From Cycas panzhihuaensis (lineage: Eukaryota; Cycadophyta), in NCBI GenBank assembly GCA_023213395.1, contig CM041465.1:246085741-246149740 (forward strand): a stretch of DNA of 64,000 nt, written 5' to 3'. Shown one piece after another: positions 32,986-44,332 of the stretch. The position numbers and the translations under genes were made by a program. A model generated the notes under the pieces. That model saw nothing but the letters and a program-made list of their open reading frames with translations. It made no database searches and had not been told where the DNA came from. Within the stretch, counting starts at the first letter, position 1. Each line of letters starts with the position of its first letter.

Positions 32986-34272
32986 TATTTTTTATTTTTT
33001 ATTTTTTCTAAGGTTTAGAAAAAAAAATTAAATTTCATTATATAAAAGTTGAATTCCAGGGTTAAAAGGGGTATAAGCCCCCTTAAGACTTAGCCCCTAG
33101 TCATAAGATCTCTCCACATGACTGTTAGTTCCTTTTAAAAAGGGCTAACATAATCCTTATTATATTTTCTTTTTATTTTTTTACTTCACATAGGGTACCT
33201 AGAAATTTTTTGCCATAACTTTTGACTGGGTTATCAGTTTCTGACAAAACCTATTCCATTGCATCCAAAATTTTCTGAAATATGACTTTGACTAGTCATA
33301 TTCCATATTTGAAGCTGATTTGACCAGGTTTTAATCAGTTTAAAGTTAAGTATTAATTTTTAAAGGTGTTTTAAACTATTTTCATGAAATCCCTTCTTTA
33401 TTAGATTATATTTTATCACCGGGAGATTATTTTCTACCTAGATCTATTCAGTAGTCATCTATTATCAGAAAACTTCATCACCATCTATTCATTTTATTTT
33501 TTAGGATTCATTTTAATCGGCAAAAGTGACACTTTAGTATTTTTTTAAACATTTTAACATAAAAGTACTTGCTACTATTTCTATAATAACTTTTCTGTTT
33601 TACATTAGAATTCAGATCCGTCAGTTTCATTAGGAAGTTGACTCACTCCTCTTTGAATTGACACTATTATTTATAAGTTTTAAAGAGGTTTTACAAATTT
33701 TTAAATCCATCAAATTTGAGGTACATAATAGCCTTCAATCTGCCATTATTACACATTTTGTATATATTATTTCTCAAAGTTTTCAATTAAAAAGTATATC
33801 AAGAAGCCTTCTAAACTATAATTGATTATTTTACAATATTCTATAAGTAGTTTACTAGCATTTTTATAATATTTTGAGCCCTAGACTCCTGTTAAGCCTA
33901 AAAAAAAGGATTGTATCTTTTGTTCATTAAAGATTGACTTATAGGAACCCGTTTTTAAAACAATCAGTTCCATTGAATAGTTCTTTTGTTGATCTTCATA
34001 ATGGTATAATTTCACTTTCTTCTGATATTGTTTAGTACAACTTTAAAGTTGCTAAACTTGAGTATTCAATATATCCTAACAGGCTTTCACTTACTTCTTG
34101 TACTTATAACAGTTGCATTTACTTGATATACTTTCCAATACATCTTTTAATTTTTTAAAGGGCATTATATTTCTTACAAAGAGTATATTTTATACCATAT
34201 AAGTTTATTCATTTATTTAGTTCTTTGACTTGGTCAAAGCATATTCTTTTATGTACTAAAGTTTTCTGTAAA
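32986..34272 (+). other. Element F interior before gag, unassigned
   Basis: Begins with a T-rich ATTTTTT repeat (about 32985-33010). At 33072-33115 it carries AAGCCCCCTTAAG...TAGCCCCTAGTCATAAG, the dispersed motif also seen at about 1490 and inverted at 23.23 kb. No coding until gag at 34273. Confidence 0.45.
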
Positions 34273-34890
34273 ATGGCAATCAATCTTAATAAAGTACAAT
34301 TTCCTATATTTGATAGCCATAATTTTTCACAATGGCATCAAATAATGTAAAATTATTTTATTACACATAATCTTTGGAGTTACCTACAAGATGAATATGA
34401 TCTTACTATTAAAGAAAACTTTAAAAAGGATAATGAAGTCTTAGGGATATTATTTTGTACTATATATGATAATGTGTTTTCCAGAGTTTGTGAATTGACA
34501 ACTTCCAAATCTATATGGGACATTCTAATTTCTGCTTATGGGGGAGATATCCTCAATGAATCTAACATTGATATTGTTGAGCATGTGAGACAGGTGCCAA
34601 AACAGGTGGATTGTAATGAAAAGAACAAGGAAGATTCAAATCAAATGCATAATCATCTTGTTGTACAAGAACCTGATCCTCCATTTAAAGGGGAGAGATA
34701 TAATGATATGACAGTTGTTCACAACATAAAGTTTTCAGAAGACAAAGTTAAAGTTCCAAAATTTAAAGTCAAAGCTACAGCCACACATCCACATTTGAAT
34801 CAAGCTTTATTTACTTACAGATTTTTTACACCACTTAATGGTGAAGACACGCATATTGCTAAAAGGTTAAAGCAAGTTAATAAAGATTAA
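34273..34890 (+). pseudogene. gag: Element F gag remnant (copia-type, UBN2-like)
   Basis: From the ATG at 34273 the frame reads MAINLNKVQFPIFDSHNFSQ, W, then a stop, then LWSYLQDEYDL, ILFCTIYDNVFSRV and TSKSIWDILISAYGG. This is the plant copia gag pattern (FDG.NF..W, then LW..L, then AKE.WD.L). The last 138 codons are open (34474-34890) but lose similarity after residue ~110 and end in a basic tail without a zinc knuckle. The element ends about 95 bp later, so gag is the only retroviral gene kept and lies at the 3' end. Only one internal stop is seen, so this may have stayed functional longer than other parts. Confidence 0.82.
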
Positions 34891-34973
34891 TCTAAAAGAT
34901 AAATCTTCAAAGTTTTTTTCAAATATAAATTCCACAAGTTTAAAGAAAAGATAAGTTGTTCGTGATGACCATT

Positions 34974-34984
34974 AAGGGGGAGAA
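34974..34984 (+). other. Element F polypurine tract
   Basis: AAGGGGGAGAA abuts the 3' LTR. Confidence 0.88.
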
Positions 34985-35375
34985 TGTTGGGGTTAATAAT
35001 CATCACCCTACTCCCACCTTCTAACCAGGAGTGCACACCTCGCTCTCATCAATTTACACATGTGGGTGCTCACATGTGAAGATAAGTATAAGGTAAGGTT
35101 AAGTTGATTTGATTTAATTTGAGTTAAGTTCATTTGAGTTAAGTTATATTTTATTGTTGTTTGAATTTTAAGGGTTGAGGAGTTTCCCTCCTCCACCAAA
35201 CTATATATTTAGAGGGGTGTGCAACCCTGGTGTCTTTAGACACTGCCTACTTTTGGATATTTATAATGCTCTCTCTCAAAAAATGGATTGAATATAAAGG
35301 ATTTTCTATTTATGCAATAATGGAATGATTATGTGTTTATGTTCTACCATGTTCTCCATCGTTTATTTTCCAACA
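34985..35375 (+). repeat. Element F 3' LTR
   Basis: It matches 28891-29286, differing by scattered substitutions and small indels, and ends TTTTCCAACA. TGAAA follows as the target duplication. The minus frame 35008-35199 is a shadow. Confidence 0.96.
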
Positions 35376-35380
35376 TGAAA

Positions 35381-37830
35381 TGTATTCATGATAAATGGAA
35401 ACAAAAAAATAGTGATTGGGTATATTACATATTCTAAATTAGGGTGTAAATGATGGAGTAGTTATGTATTCTTTTAAGTGTTATCACTTGGAGACTGATG
35501 CCATGATTAATCTTGAATAGTTGAAAAAATATTGAGAAAAAATTATTATTACAATAAGATCTCAAAATATCTAGATGATGAAGGTTATCCTAAACTTATT
35601 CAAGAGGTCAAAATACTTATCTTTAGTAGACATATTTTAGCCATACAAGTCAAGAAGAGTATATATAAAAGTTGTCAAGATTATTCAACCTATGGTAAAG
35701 ATGAGGGTAGCCAAAAATGGCCTATGTTAGAGAACCATATATTACTATAGAAATTATCTAATATATGTCTGGAATAATTTCTAAGATTATCACCTAAAAG
35801 AAAAGTAGACTATGCCATTAATTTAATGTTAGTAGTAAAACTTATTTACAAAGTACCTTATCATATATCTATACCCAAATTAATAGAGATAAAAATATAA
35901 TTAGATAAATTATTAGAAAAAACCTCCATGTAATCTAATATGTAATCATGGAGACCACCCATCTTATTTATGAAGAAAAATGATGGGATGTTAAGATTGT
36001 GTATTTACTATAAATAATTAAATAGGGCAACAATAATGAACAAATGTCTTCTTCTAAGGATTAATAATTTATTCAACCAAATTCAGGTAGCTCATATATT
36101 CTTAAAAATTAACTTGTAATTGAGTTACTATTAAATTCAAATCAAGAATGGTGGCATTCATAAAATAACATTATAAACTAGGTATGGGTATCATGAATTT
36201 ATGGCATTCTTATTTAGCTTAATATATCCCAATTAAAGTCATGTCCTTAATGAATAGTATAATTCAACAATGCTTAGACAAATTTATCCTTATTTTTCTT
36301 TATGATATTTTAATTTATTTCAAATTAGAAATGGTACATGAAGAGCATCTAAGGATTGTGTTACAACTCTCAAGGGACCATAAGCTTTATGAAAGATGAT
36401 TAAATAGGAGTTCTGTCAAAAACAAATGTATTACTTAGGTCAAATTATTTTTTAAAAGTATTACTATCAACCTACAAAAGGTTAACGTTATTATGGAGTG
36501 GTCTACACCTAAGATTTTCTCTTAAGTAATAAACTTTATAGCACTTATAGCCTATTATCAATGATATATCAAAGGATGCTCCAAGATTGCATGCCCAATT
36601 ATCTCTTTTATAAAAAAAAAGCATAAAATTTAAGCAAACTAATAAATATAAAGAAATATTCTAATTATTGAAGAAATTATTAACTTTTGTACCTATTCTT
36701 ACTTTGCATAACTTAGATGTAGATTATGTAGCATTCATTAACACTTTGATAGAGGGCATTAGTGGAGTGATAATATAGAATTAAAAGATAATTCTCTATG
36801 AGTCAGATAAATTGAAAGGCATGATATAAATTATTTAACAAATAACTTAGAGTTAGTTGAAATTATGCATAGATTAAAAACATGGAGATATTATTTACTA
36901 GATAATAAGTTTGAACTAAAAACTAGTTGTGATAGCTTAACATATTTTTTCACATAACTATAGTTGAATGTGAGTTAAAGAAGATGGATGGATTTTCTAT
37001 CTAACTGTGACTTTGTCCTAAACCATATCAAGGGGAAAGAAAATAAAACTACTAATACATTTAATTGTAGGAGCCATATCTTTTAGTATTCCCTAACCAA
37101 ACTTGAGAGTAACTATAAAGTAAAACTACTCAATGATGGGTGATGTAAGAAGATGAGGGAATACCTTAATAATTAATAAGTAAGAGAACAAGTGGATGCA
37201 ATCCTATCATATAAATATATAATTTACTAGCTATCAAAGATGGATTCCTCTTATTTTGATAACAAAGTTATATAGTAAATGATATTATGATAAGAAAGTT
37301 AATTATAGATGATGCTCATAATGCTCCACATGTAAATTATTAAAGATATTAAAAGGTTTACATGAATATAAGAAATAATTAGTTTGTCCATGTATGAAGA
37401 GGGATATCATAGATTATGTCTCTCACTACTTATAATTCTAATAGGTTAAAATGGAATATTAATATCCTATTAGATTTCTACAACTATTAGAAATTCTAAA
37501 ATAGGAATAGGAGATAATCTCTATAGATTTCATTATAAGCTTTCCCAATATTATAAAGAAGAATGACTCTATTATGATAGTGGTTGATAAACTAACAAAA
37601 TCTACCTACTTTATTCTTATGTAGTTGACTCATGAAGTAATTAACATAATAATTATTTTTATGAAGAAAGTAATATAACCACAATGAATTTCCAATGTAA
37701 TTATGTATAATAAAGACACTAATTTCATATCCAAATTTTGGTGAAAACTATTTAAAGAGTTGGAAATCAAGTTATGATTCAATACAACCTATCATCTTAG
37801 GATAGATGGATAAATGGAATGAGTTTATTA
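35381..37830 (+). pseudogene. pol: Gypsy element H: protease end, RT, RNase H and integrase core (second segment)
   Basis: It continues the protease from 28890. KPISKVPYHM-like, LDKLLEKGFI-like and WRPPILFMKKNDGTLRLCI (about 35845-36005) are the Ty3/gypsy RT N-terminal blocks. The catalytic box near 36290-36320 reads FLYDILIYF, so the first of the two catalytic Asp is lost. RNase H is heavily decayed (about 36560-37060). The integrase core shows ISIDFIISFP and SIMIVVDKLTKSTYFI (about 37520-37610), then YHLRIDG, stop, ME (about 37785-37820), the region of the third catalytic residue. The sequence is cut at 37830 by element E. All frames contain many stops. Confidence 0.85.
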
Positions 37831-38131
37831 TATTGACAATACAAAAGCATAAGGTGATAAAACCATCAATAATAAATAAATAAGATAATAAAGTGTATAC
37901 AAAAGATAAAAAAAGTTGTGGAAAATAATCATCTCCAATTATTGTAATGGTATGAATACATACTTACAATCACCTCATGATTGTTCAACCATATATGAGA
38001 ACTATTATAACTACCACATGGATAAATGTGTAAATGCACACACCTTAATGACACTAATTTAATATTTAATAAGTGAATTAATGGGGTCTCCTAACATTAC
38101 TCAATATACTAAATTAAACATTATTCTAGCA
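37831..38131 (-). repeat. Element E 3' LTR (left)
   Basis: It begins TATTGACAATACAAAAGC and ends ATTCTAGCA. It matches 49475-49775, including GTATGAATACATACTTA and GGGGTCTCCTAACATTACTC. No good purine tract is visible next to it. Confidence 0.88.
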
Positions 38132-39744
38132 CACACTAGGGATAATACCCTTTCACTAAGGAAGGAAACATTTGCCTTCTTTAAATAAGATAGGCACCAT
38201 TTATTTTCTCCAACTATGTTGGAATCTATATCTTATACAAACTATATCTCAAAGTTGTACCAACTAATTCTTATTGATGTTTATATAAAGCAAGCTCCAT
38301 CCATCAGATTGTATAGGTAACCAGTTGTTACATCTACTAGTTCTATAAGAAACTACTTTAGATATATAATTTTGTCATCATCTGTCAATACCATTTAGGG
38401 AACAAGTCAAACTATTTAGCTAGCTAAATGAGTTAAGTATAAGAGTAGTAAGTGGGTCCTACCTCTTACCAAATGGGATTTAATGGAAACTTGCCTTCTT
38501 AAAGCCTCCCTCCAAGTTCATCAATAAGTAATTTCACTTCAAGTCTCTAAAACTGGTTTTTTCAAGCCTTTCACTATCATCGCTTGCTCTCTCCAATTGT
38601 TTCACTATCATCACTTGGAGTTTCAAAATCTGAGCTCTCTAAGATTATCGATGATCCTTGAAACATCTATAAATAGTCCCATCAAGATGCCATATACTTT
38701 CTATCCTACACAAAATAACAATCATATACCCATTATATGGCTCATAAGTACTAGTAATTAATAAACAAAATATAAGATATGACTCATGAAATTTATTAAA
38801 TAACTCTCTTGTAAAATATTTTTCTCTTTTAACATAATGGTTCTCCATGAAGCAAGCTCCTAAATATGTCATATGACTAGTTGATACATTCGTCTCTAAA
38901 TCCTCTTTTCAATATAATTGATGACACTAGATTTTGACCTCATATGATAAAGTTATGACCTAAAAAGTGATAGTGCCTCATAAAATTAAAAAATATATAA
39001 AAAATTCCTTAAAAGTTTTTTATCATTAGCACTTGGTGGCATATTCATCTCCATGTGACTCCTAAATATTTCTATATATCGATCAAAATTAAGTTATAGA
39101 TTGAATAACATTAACAGGTGATGAGATCATGGCGACCAGCATTGGCATGCATACATATAATGCAAGAGGTTAATTAGTGGCCCTAAGTGCCACAAGCCTA
39201 TGCTTCACAAGTAATGTTTATAGGATTCTTGGTGTAAGAGTGAATAATAATAGTAGTTTCATGATGCCTCCACAAAATCAAGGCCTATTATAACTTTTTT
39301 TTTTTCTTATTATATGCCATGGAAGAGGAAGTTTTATAAGAACACCTATAATATAGGGATTATCATTAAAACTCATAACAACTCTTAGACCTTCATATTT
39401 AGTTAAATATTTTAGTAAGAAAAACATTAGTTAGGAGCTTCACAAGGAGGTTAGATTGATTAGGACACTCCAATAAGTTCTTTAGTTTGATGTCCTTGTG
39501 TATGACATACTTTTCATGACAATAGAGTAACACCCATGCCAGGGATGTAATGTAAGTTGTTGTGTACTTTTTATTTAAATATTTATAGTGTTAAATCTCT
39601 TTATATAACTATCCTTATGTAGCATATTCAAGAATCAAGTATGACTAACTTTAATTATTAAAGTATCTATAGAAAATACATATGCAAGCTTGATTTCTTC
39701 CCCTTAATTAGATAGTGTATGCTTACTATTCTTTAATGTACTAG
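38132..39744 (-). other. Element E interior, left part
   Basis: No coding motif on either strand. The minus frame 38645-38872 is unrecognised. Ends in ACTAG, the target duplication of D. Confidence 0.5.
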
Positions 39745-40110
39745 TATTAGCATTGAGGTGCAGAGTAGGAGGATTACAAGTGCAGAAACATCATCTTCAA
39801 AGTGAAAAATAATATTTGAATGTAAAGTAGTAGTGTTAAAAAACATCGAGGAGGTATTCCCCACCTATAAATAGACATTTTGAGGAGGTGGCGAATGCCT
39901 CAACCTGACTAAGGTTAAAATATAAAAAATTATTAAAATATTAAGTAAATAATTAAATATCTTACTTAAGGTGGTTGTGGCAGCTCCATGTCAGCTGCAA
40001 GTAGTTGTTTGGTGGCACTAAGTGGCCCGAGATAACTCTTGGAAGCTTAAGGTGGAATTAAAAGGCCCAAGGTGCTCACATGCATTTGTAAATTTGGCAT
40101 TATCCTAACA
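39745..40110 (-). repeat. Element D 3' LTR (left)
   Basis: It matches 47360-47725 over its full length. The left end reads TATTAGCAT against TGTTAGCAT in the other copy; the right end is CCTAACA. Contains CCTATAAATAG at about 39867. Confidence 0.95.
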
Positions 40111-40122
40111 TTCTCCCCTATA
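40111..40122 (-). other. Element D polypurine tract
   Basis: TTCTCCCCTATA on the plus strand is TATAGGGGAGAA on the minus strand, directly before the 3' LTR. Confidence 0.82.
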
Positions 40123-40900
40123 ATAGCCAATATGTAGAACTCCCAACTTGTCTCTAAATTTCTAAAATTTGATCTTACCCGAAGCTTTCATGAAGATGTC
40201 TGCTGCTTGATCTTTAGTGCTACAATATACTAATTTAATTTTTCCTACTTGTACTAACTCTCAAATTAAATGGTGTTGCATCTCAATATGATTCATTCTA
40301 CCTTAAAATATTGGGTTCTTTTTCATCTGTATTATACTATGATTATCACACCAAATTCTCGTAGGCCCTTTATGTTCTAGCTAAAAGTCTTGTAATAGTC
40401 TTCTCAACCAAACTATTTCATATGCGCTAGTAACTCATGCTTTATATTCTACTTTAGCTATAAATAGAGAGACCATATTTTGCTTCTTAGTGCTCTAAGC
40501 TATGGCTGTCTAACCCATACTAAAAATGTAACCTGAAATCAATTTTTTATCATCAATGTCACCTACCCAATCTGAATCTGTATATCCTATCAAACTAAAA
40601 TTTGATGAAGCTTTATAATATAGACCATATTCTGAAGTGCCTTTAAGATATCGTAGAATTCTTTTGGCTACTTACTAATGAGTAGTCTTCACGTCTTGCA
40701 TGAATCTAATACTACACTGACTTAATGCTTTATGTCTCATCGAGTGGATGTCAAGTAAATTAAACTGCCAATTAACTATCTATAAAGTATAGGATCAACA
40801 GGTGTAGAATCATCTAGTTTGGATAACTTAATTCCTATTTTTGTTGGAGTTGTTAATGGTTTGTAATAAGTCGTCCTAAAATTTTGTAGTAAGTCCAGGG
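40123..40900 (-). pseudogene. Element D RNase H and pol C-terminus
   Basis: Minus-strand translation gives RILRYLKGTSEYGLYYK (about 40663-40613), then GYTDSDWVGDIDDKKLISGY (about 40590-40530) with the catalytic Asp of copia RNase H. It continues with TAIAWSTKKQNMVSL, EIVWLRRLLQDF, IWCDNHSII and the final DKLGVL block (about 40160). Stops interrupt at several positions where Gln or Trp would be normal. Pol ends just before the purine tract. Confidence 0.9.
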
Positions 40901-41700
40901 TCTATTTCCTTTAGGAGATGAAGATACCATTTTTATCTTTACATATCTCCAAACCTAAGAAGTAATGCATTAATCCTAAATTGGTCATTTCAAATTCCAC
41001 ATACATGGTTTCCTTAAAGTTTCACAAAATATGGGAGTCATTTCCATGTAGACAATATCATCTACATAAAGTCCCATAATTAGAATAGAATCTCCCTTTA
41101 TTTTGATGTAAAGATTTGGATCTAATTGAGGCCTTTTAAAACCTTGATCTTTAAAATATTTGTCAATTTGGGAATAGCAAGCCCTGCGTGCTTATTTCAA
41201 ACCATAAAGTGCCTTTTTAAGTTTATACACTTTGTCTTCTTCACCTATGACTTCAAAACTGAGGGGTTAAGAGACATATATATCCTCTTTAATATAGCCA
41301 TTGAGGAAAGTACTTTTGACATCCATTTGATAAACGTTCCATCCCATTTGAGTTGCTAAACTCATCATCATGCAAATAGTTTCCATTTGTGTAACAGGAG
41401 AAAATGTCTCATTGTAATCAACACCTTCTCTTTAGACATAACCTTTAGCAACTAATCTAGCTTTGTATTTATTGATTGATCCATTAGAGTAGAACTTGAT
41501 TTTATAAATCCACTTACTACCAATTGCTCTTTTATTCGGAGGTAAGTCAACCAATTCCCAAGTATCATTCTTAACAATGGAGTGATATTTATCTTCCATT
41601 GCCTTTCTCTAAGAGGCATGTGTATTAGCCTCATCAAAGGTTTGAGGTTCATGGGACTCCAAAACTTTATTCATAAGGGCAAAGTTTACCCTATGTAAGC
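40901..41700 (-). pseudogene. Element D reverse transcriptase
   Basis: On the minus strand, DGTFIKWMSK and FLNGYIKEDIYVSQP-like sequence (about 41330-41265) include the region after the first catalytic Asp. VYKLKKALYGLK (about 41230-41195) is the copia RT signature. GLYVDDIVYM (about 41073-41044) is an intact catalytic YVDD box. Upstream, the frame 41652-41452 includes WLTYLRIKEQLVVSGFI, which in a neighbouring frame corresponds to the usual start of the RT domain. Several frameshifts are present. Confidence 0.9.
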
Positions 41701-41929
41701 AAGTGGATCTCTAATTGCTATCTAAAATATTACCCATATCATGATTCCTTTAAACCCATTTTGGAAGATTTTATGGTGGAGGTTGAGAAGAGGTTCCCTC
41801 CCCATTTGGTTCATTAGTAACTCATCTAGAGTCAAACATAGGAGGCACATATTTTGACTTGGTGGAGGTATCAAAATTGATCATTACTTCTTTCCTCTTT
41901 TCTTGATCATCATGATAGCAAGCATCTTC

Positions 41930-42400
41930 CTAAAACTTTACATCTCTACTCACCATAACCTTCTTTGACTTAGGATCATGGACTTTATATGATTTAGATG
42001 TTTCACTATAACTAAGAAATATGTACTTGATGCTATGGTCATCTAATTTATATCTTCTTTGGTTAGGTATATGTGCATAGGCTAAGCACCCAAAAACTCT
42101 TAAATTATGTATGTTTAGCTTGTAGCCTGTCCAGGCTTCTTCAGGTGTCCTCCACCTTAGGGATTTGATAGAGCACCTATTGAGGAGATAAATGGATGTA
42201 TGGACTAATTCCACCCAAAACTCATGTCCCAAGTTTTTGTCTTTCAACATGTACCTTGCCATTTCAATAATGATGTGATTTTTCCTTTTGGCTACACTAT
42301 TTTGTTATGGAGTGTAGGGATTTGTGAGATGTCTTCTTATCCTACGATGCACATAGTATGCATTAAATTTATTGGAGATGAATTCTTCCCCATTATTTAA
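41930..42400 (-). pseudogene. Element D integrase, C-terminal half
   Basis: An open frame of 110 codons (42262-41930) reads MARYMLKDKNLGHEFWVELV, YLLNRCSIKSL, TPEEAWTGYK, LRVFGCLAYAHIP and KYIFLSYSETSKSYKVHDP. These are hallmark segments downstream of the copia integrase active site. Just upstream (about 42330-42265) lies the region of the catalytic Glu, with a stop nearby. This is the longest uninterrupted pol piece in D. Confidence 0.94.
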
Positions 42401-42960
42401 TCTTAGTAAGAGAAGTTTGTACTCACTTTATTACTCCACAAAGATTTTGAAGTCAACAAAGTATTGGAAGGCATCTGATTTGAACTTAAGGACGAATACC
42501 CAAGTCTTCCTTGTGTAGTCATCTGTGAATGTGATGAAGTAGCGTACATCTGCCTATGAGGGGACATTCATAGGGTCGTAAATATTTATATAGACTAGTT
42601 GAAGTGGTCCAAATGCCCAATAGCTATAATCTAGAAAATTTTCCCTATATTGTTTACCAAGTAAGAACCCCTCGCATATGGTTTTTTCCACTTTAATATT
42701 AGGCAACCCATTAACCATGTCCATTCTTTTCATTAAGGCCAAACTACTATAGTTGAGGTGTCCAAATTTCCTATGTTATAAGTCACTATCTAATTTAACT
42801 ATGATTCTTAAGGCATAAGTATCTGATGGAGTAAGGACAAGTTTGAAAAGTTTATCTTTTATCATTTTGCATTTTACAACAATTACTTTGTTTTTCCTTT
42901 TGTCTTTAACTATGCATTCACCATCATCAAAGATAACCTTGTAACCTTAATCCATCATCT
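42401..42960 (-). pseudogene. Element D integrase, N-terminal half
   Basis: The 42742-42554 open frame contains MVNGLPNIKVEKTICEGFLL and GKQYRENF, the copia integrase zinc-finger end (here with CEG where CxxC is usual), then FGPLQLVYINIYDPMNVPS. Tyr stands in the position where the first catalytic Asp is normal in xHxDI. The HxxxH part lies at about 42790-42745 (LGHLNYSSLALMKR-like) and is broken by a stop. Confidence 0.85.
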
Positions 42961-43260
42961 ACCCTACTTATAGTAGATTTTTCTTTAAGGAATGAATATA
43001 TAATACATCATCAAGGTGTCTGTACTCTTCTATATCTGTCATGAGAGCTATGTTACCTCTATCGATCGATTCATGGGATGTGTCATCACTAAATATTATT
43101 GAACCTCTTTTGCTTTTATCTAAGGTATGGAATAAATGCTCCTTATGAGTCATATGAGTGGAGCAACCTAAATTAATGTACTAGCTATTATCTTCTTCTT
43201 CTTAGGCAATAAAGCTAGATAAGAAAAGTATATTATTATCCCTTGTCTCAATTGTGGTAT
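42961..43260 (-). pseudogene. Element D protease
   Basis: Minus translation reads YINLGCSTHMTHKEHLFHTL (about 43175-43115) at the copia protease active site. The usual D-S-G reads N-L-G, so the catalytic Asp is replaced. LDDVLYIHSLKKNLL (about 43012-42968) is the conserved C-terminal protease segment. Confidence 0.87.
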
Positions 43261-44332
43261 TTACACTAACTTTTATGGGTGGTCCATATTTTGAAGAATA
43301 TTTGTCTTCTCTATGGCCACTATAATGACCATAGGTGCAGTATAGTCTTTCTCCTCTCCCATAGCTTAGACTTCAACTACGAGGATGGGGTCTTTCTTTA
43401 TGGGATGATCTCCCCTTTTCCTTATAATGGGGGACTTGATTGTCCCTTTGTCTATTTTCATAATAATCCTAATTTGACCTTAGAGCTTAAACATTTCCTT
43501 GGAAATTTAAGTAATATGAATGTGCCTTAGGTTGTTTCTCTTGATTTTGGTGCCTAGGAGAATTAATATTTTGTTAGTTTGCTCCTTGTCTCCTTTGATG
43601 AGAAGCTTGATATTTAGGTGGATCTTGACGCATATCCCTTCTAGGATTTTTATCCCTTCTCTTGGAATATAGTTCTCTAGATTTTGATGTACCCGCTTGG
43701 GAATGAGATTGGATTCTTGTCTTGGTATGAAAGGTATGCTCAAGGGATTCATTTATATTTTGTTGTTCTTCAACCATCATCAATAAGGTACTTAGTTGTT
43801 CCACCTTAAGGGTACTTAGGTCTTTGGAAACCCCTATGTTTGTCACTACCATTTCAAATCTTCTTATGGCACCTACGCATCTCAAAATTCTTTCTACTAC
43901 TCTTTGCTTTGTTAATGTATCTCCAAGTGATCTCATTTGGTTAATTATGTCTTGCACCTTAGTCATAAATTCCATCATGGATTCTATTAGCATCATATGT
44001 AAGTTTTCAAATTTACTTCTTTGGTTTTGAAGCTTAAAAGATGTATCTCTTTCATAAATTAGTCATAGAGTATCCCATGCTTCCTCTGACTTTATAGACT
44101 CACTAACTCTTGGGAAAATGTGATCTTCTAATGCATAAATGATAAGGGCAAGAGCTTCATTATCCTTTTTAATATTTTCCTTATAAGCTACCCTTTTAAC
44201 GTTAGTGGCATTCTGACCTAATTCACTATAACCTATTCTCACAATCTCCCATATGTCATTAGAGATAAGGATGGGTCTCATCCTTCTACTCTAATTTAGA
44301 AAATCATTACCATCAAACTTGGGGATAATCAT
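43261..44332 (-). pseudogene. gag: Element D gag
   Basis: It starts at the ATG whose complement ends at 44332 (MIIPKFDGNDF). The sequence continues with RMRPILISNDIWEIVRIGYS, KKDNEALALIIYALEDHIFP and EAWDTL, the UBN2-type copia gag. QVVERILRC-like and VEQLSTLLMMVEEQQNINES follow (open frame 43996-43574). The nucleocapsid knuckle near 43350-43310 reads LYCTYGHYSGHREDKYS, with two of four ligands lost. A frameshift lies near 44060 and there are several stops. Confidence 0.9.

Larger units (their letters stand above)
28891..35375 (+). mobile_element. Element F: non-autonomous LTR retrotransposon with captured host gene pieces
   Basis: LTRs at 28891-29286 and 34985-35375 are closely similar. A decayed primer-binding site follows the first, and a clear purine tract (AAGGGGGAGAA) precedes the second, so transcription is plus. 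Target duplications are TTAAA (28886-28890) and TGAAA (35376-35380). The interior of about 5.7 kb has a 20-bp minisatellite, antisense fragments of two nuclear genes (31736-32397 and about 32487-32825), and a copia-type gag remnant at its 3' end. There is no protease, integrase or RT, so it needed a helper. Confidence 0.93.
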
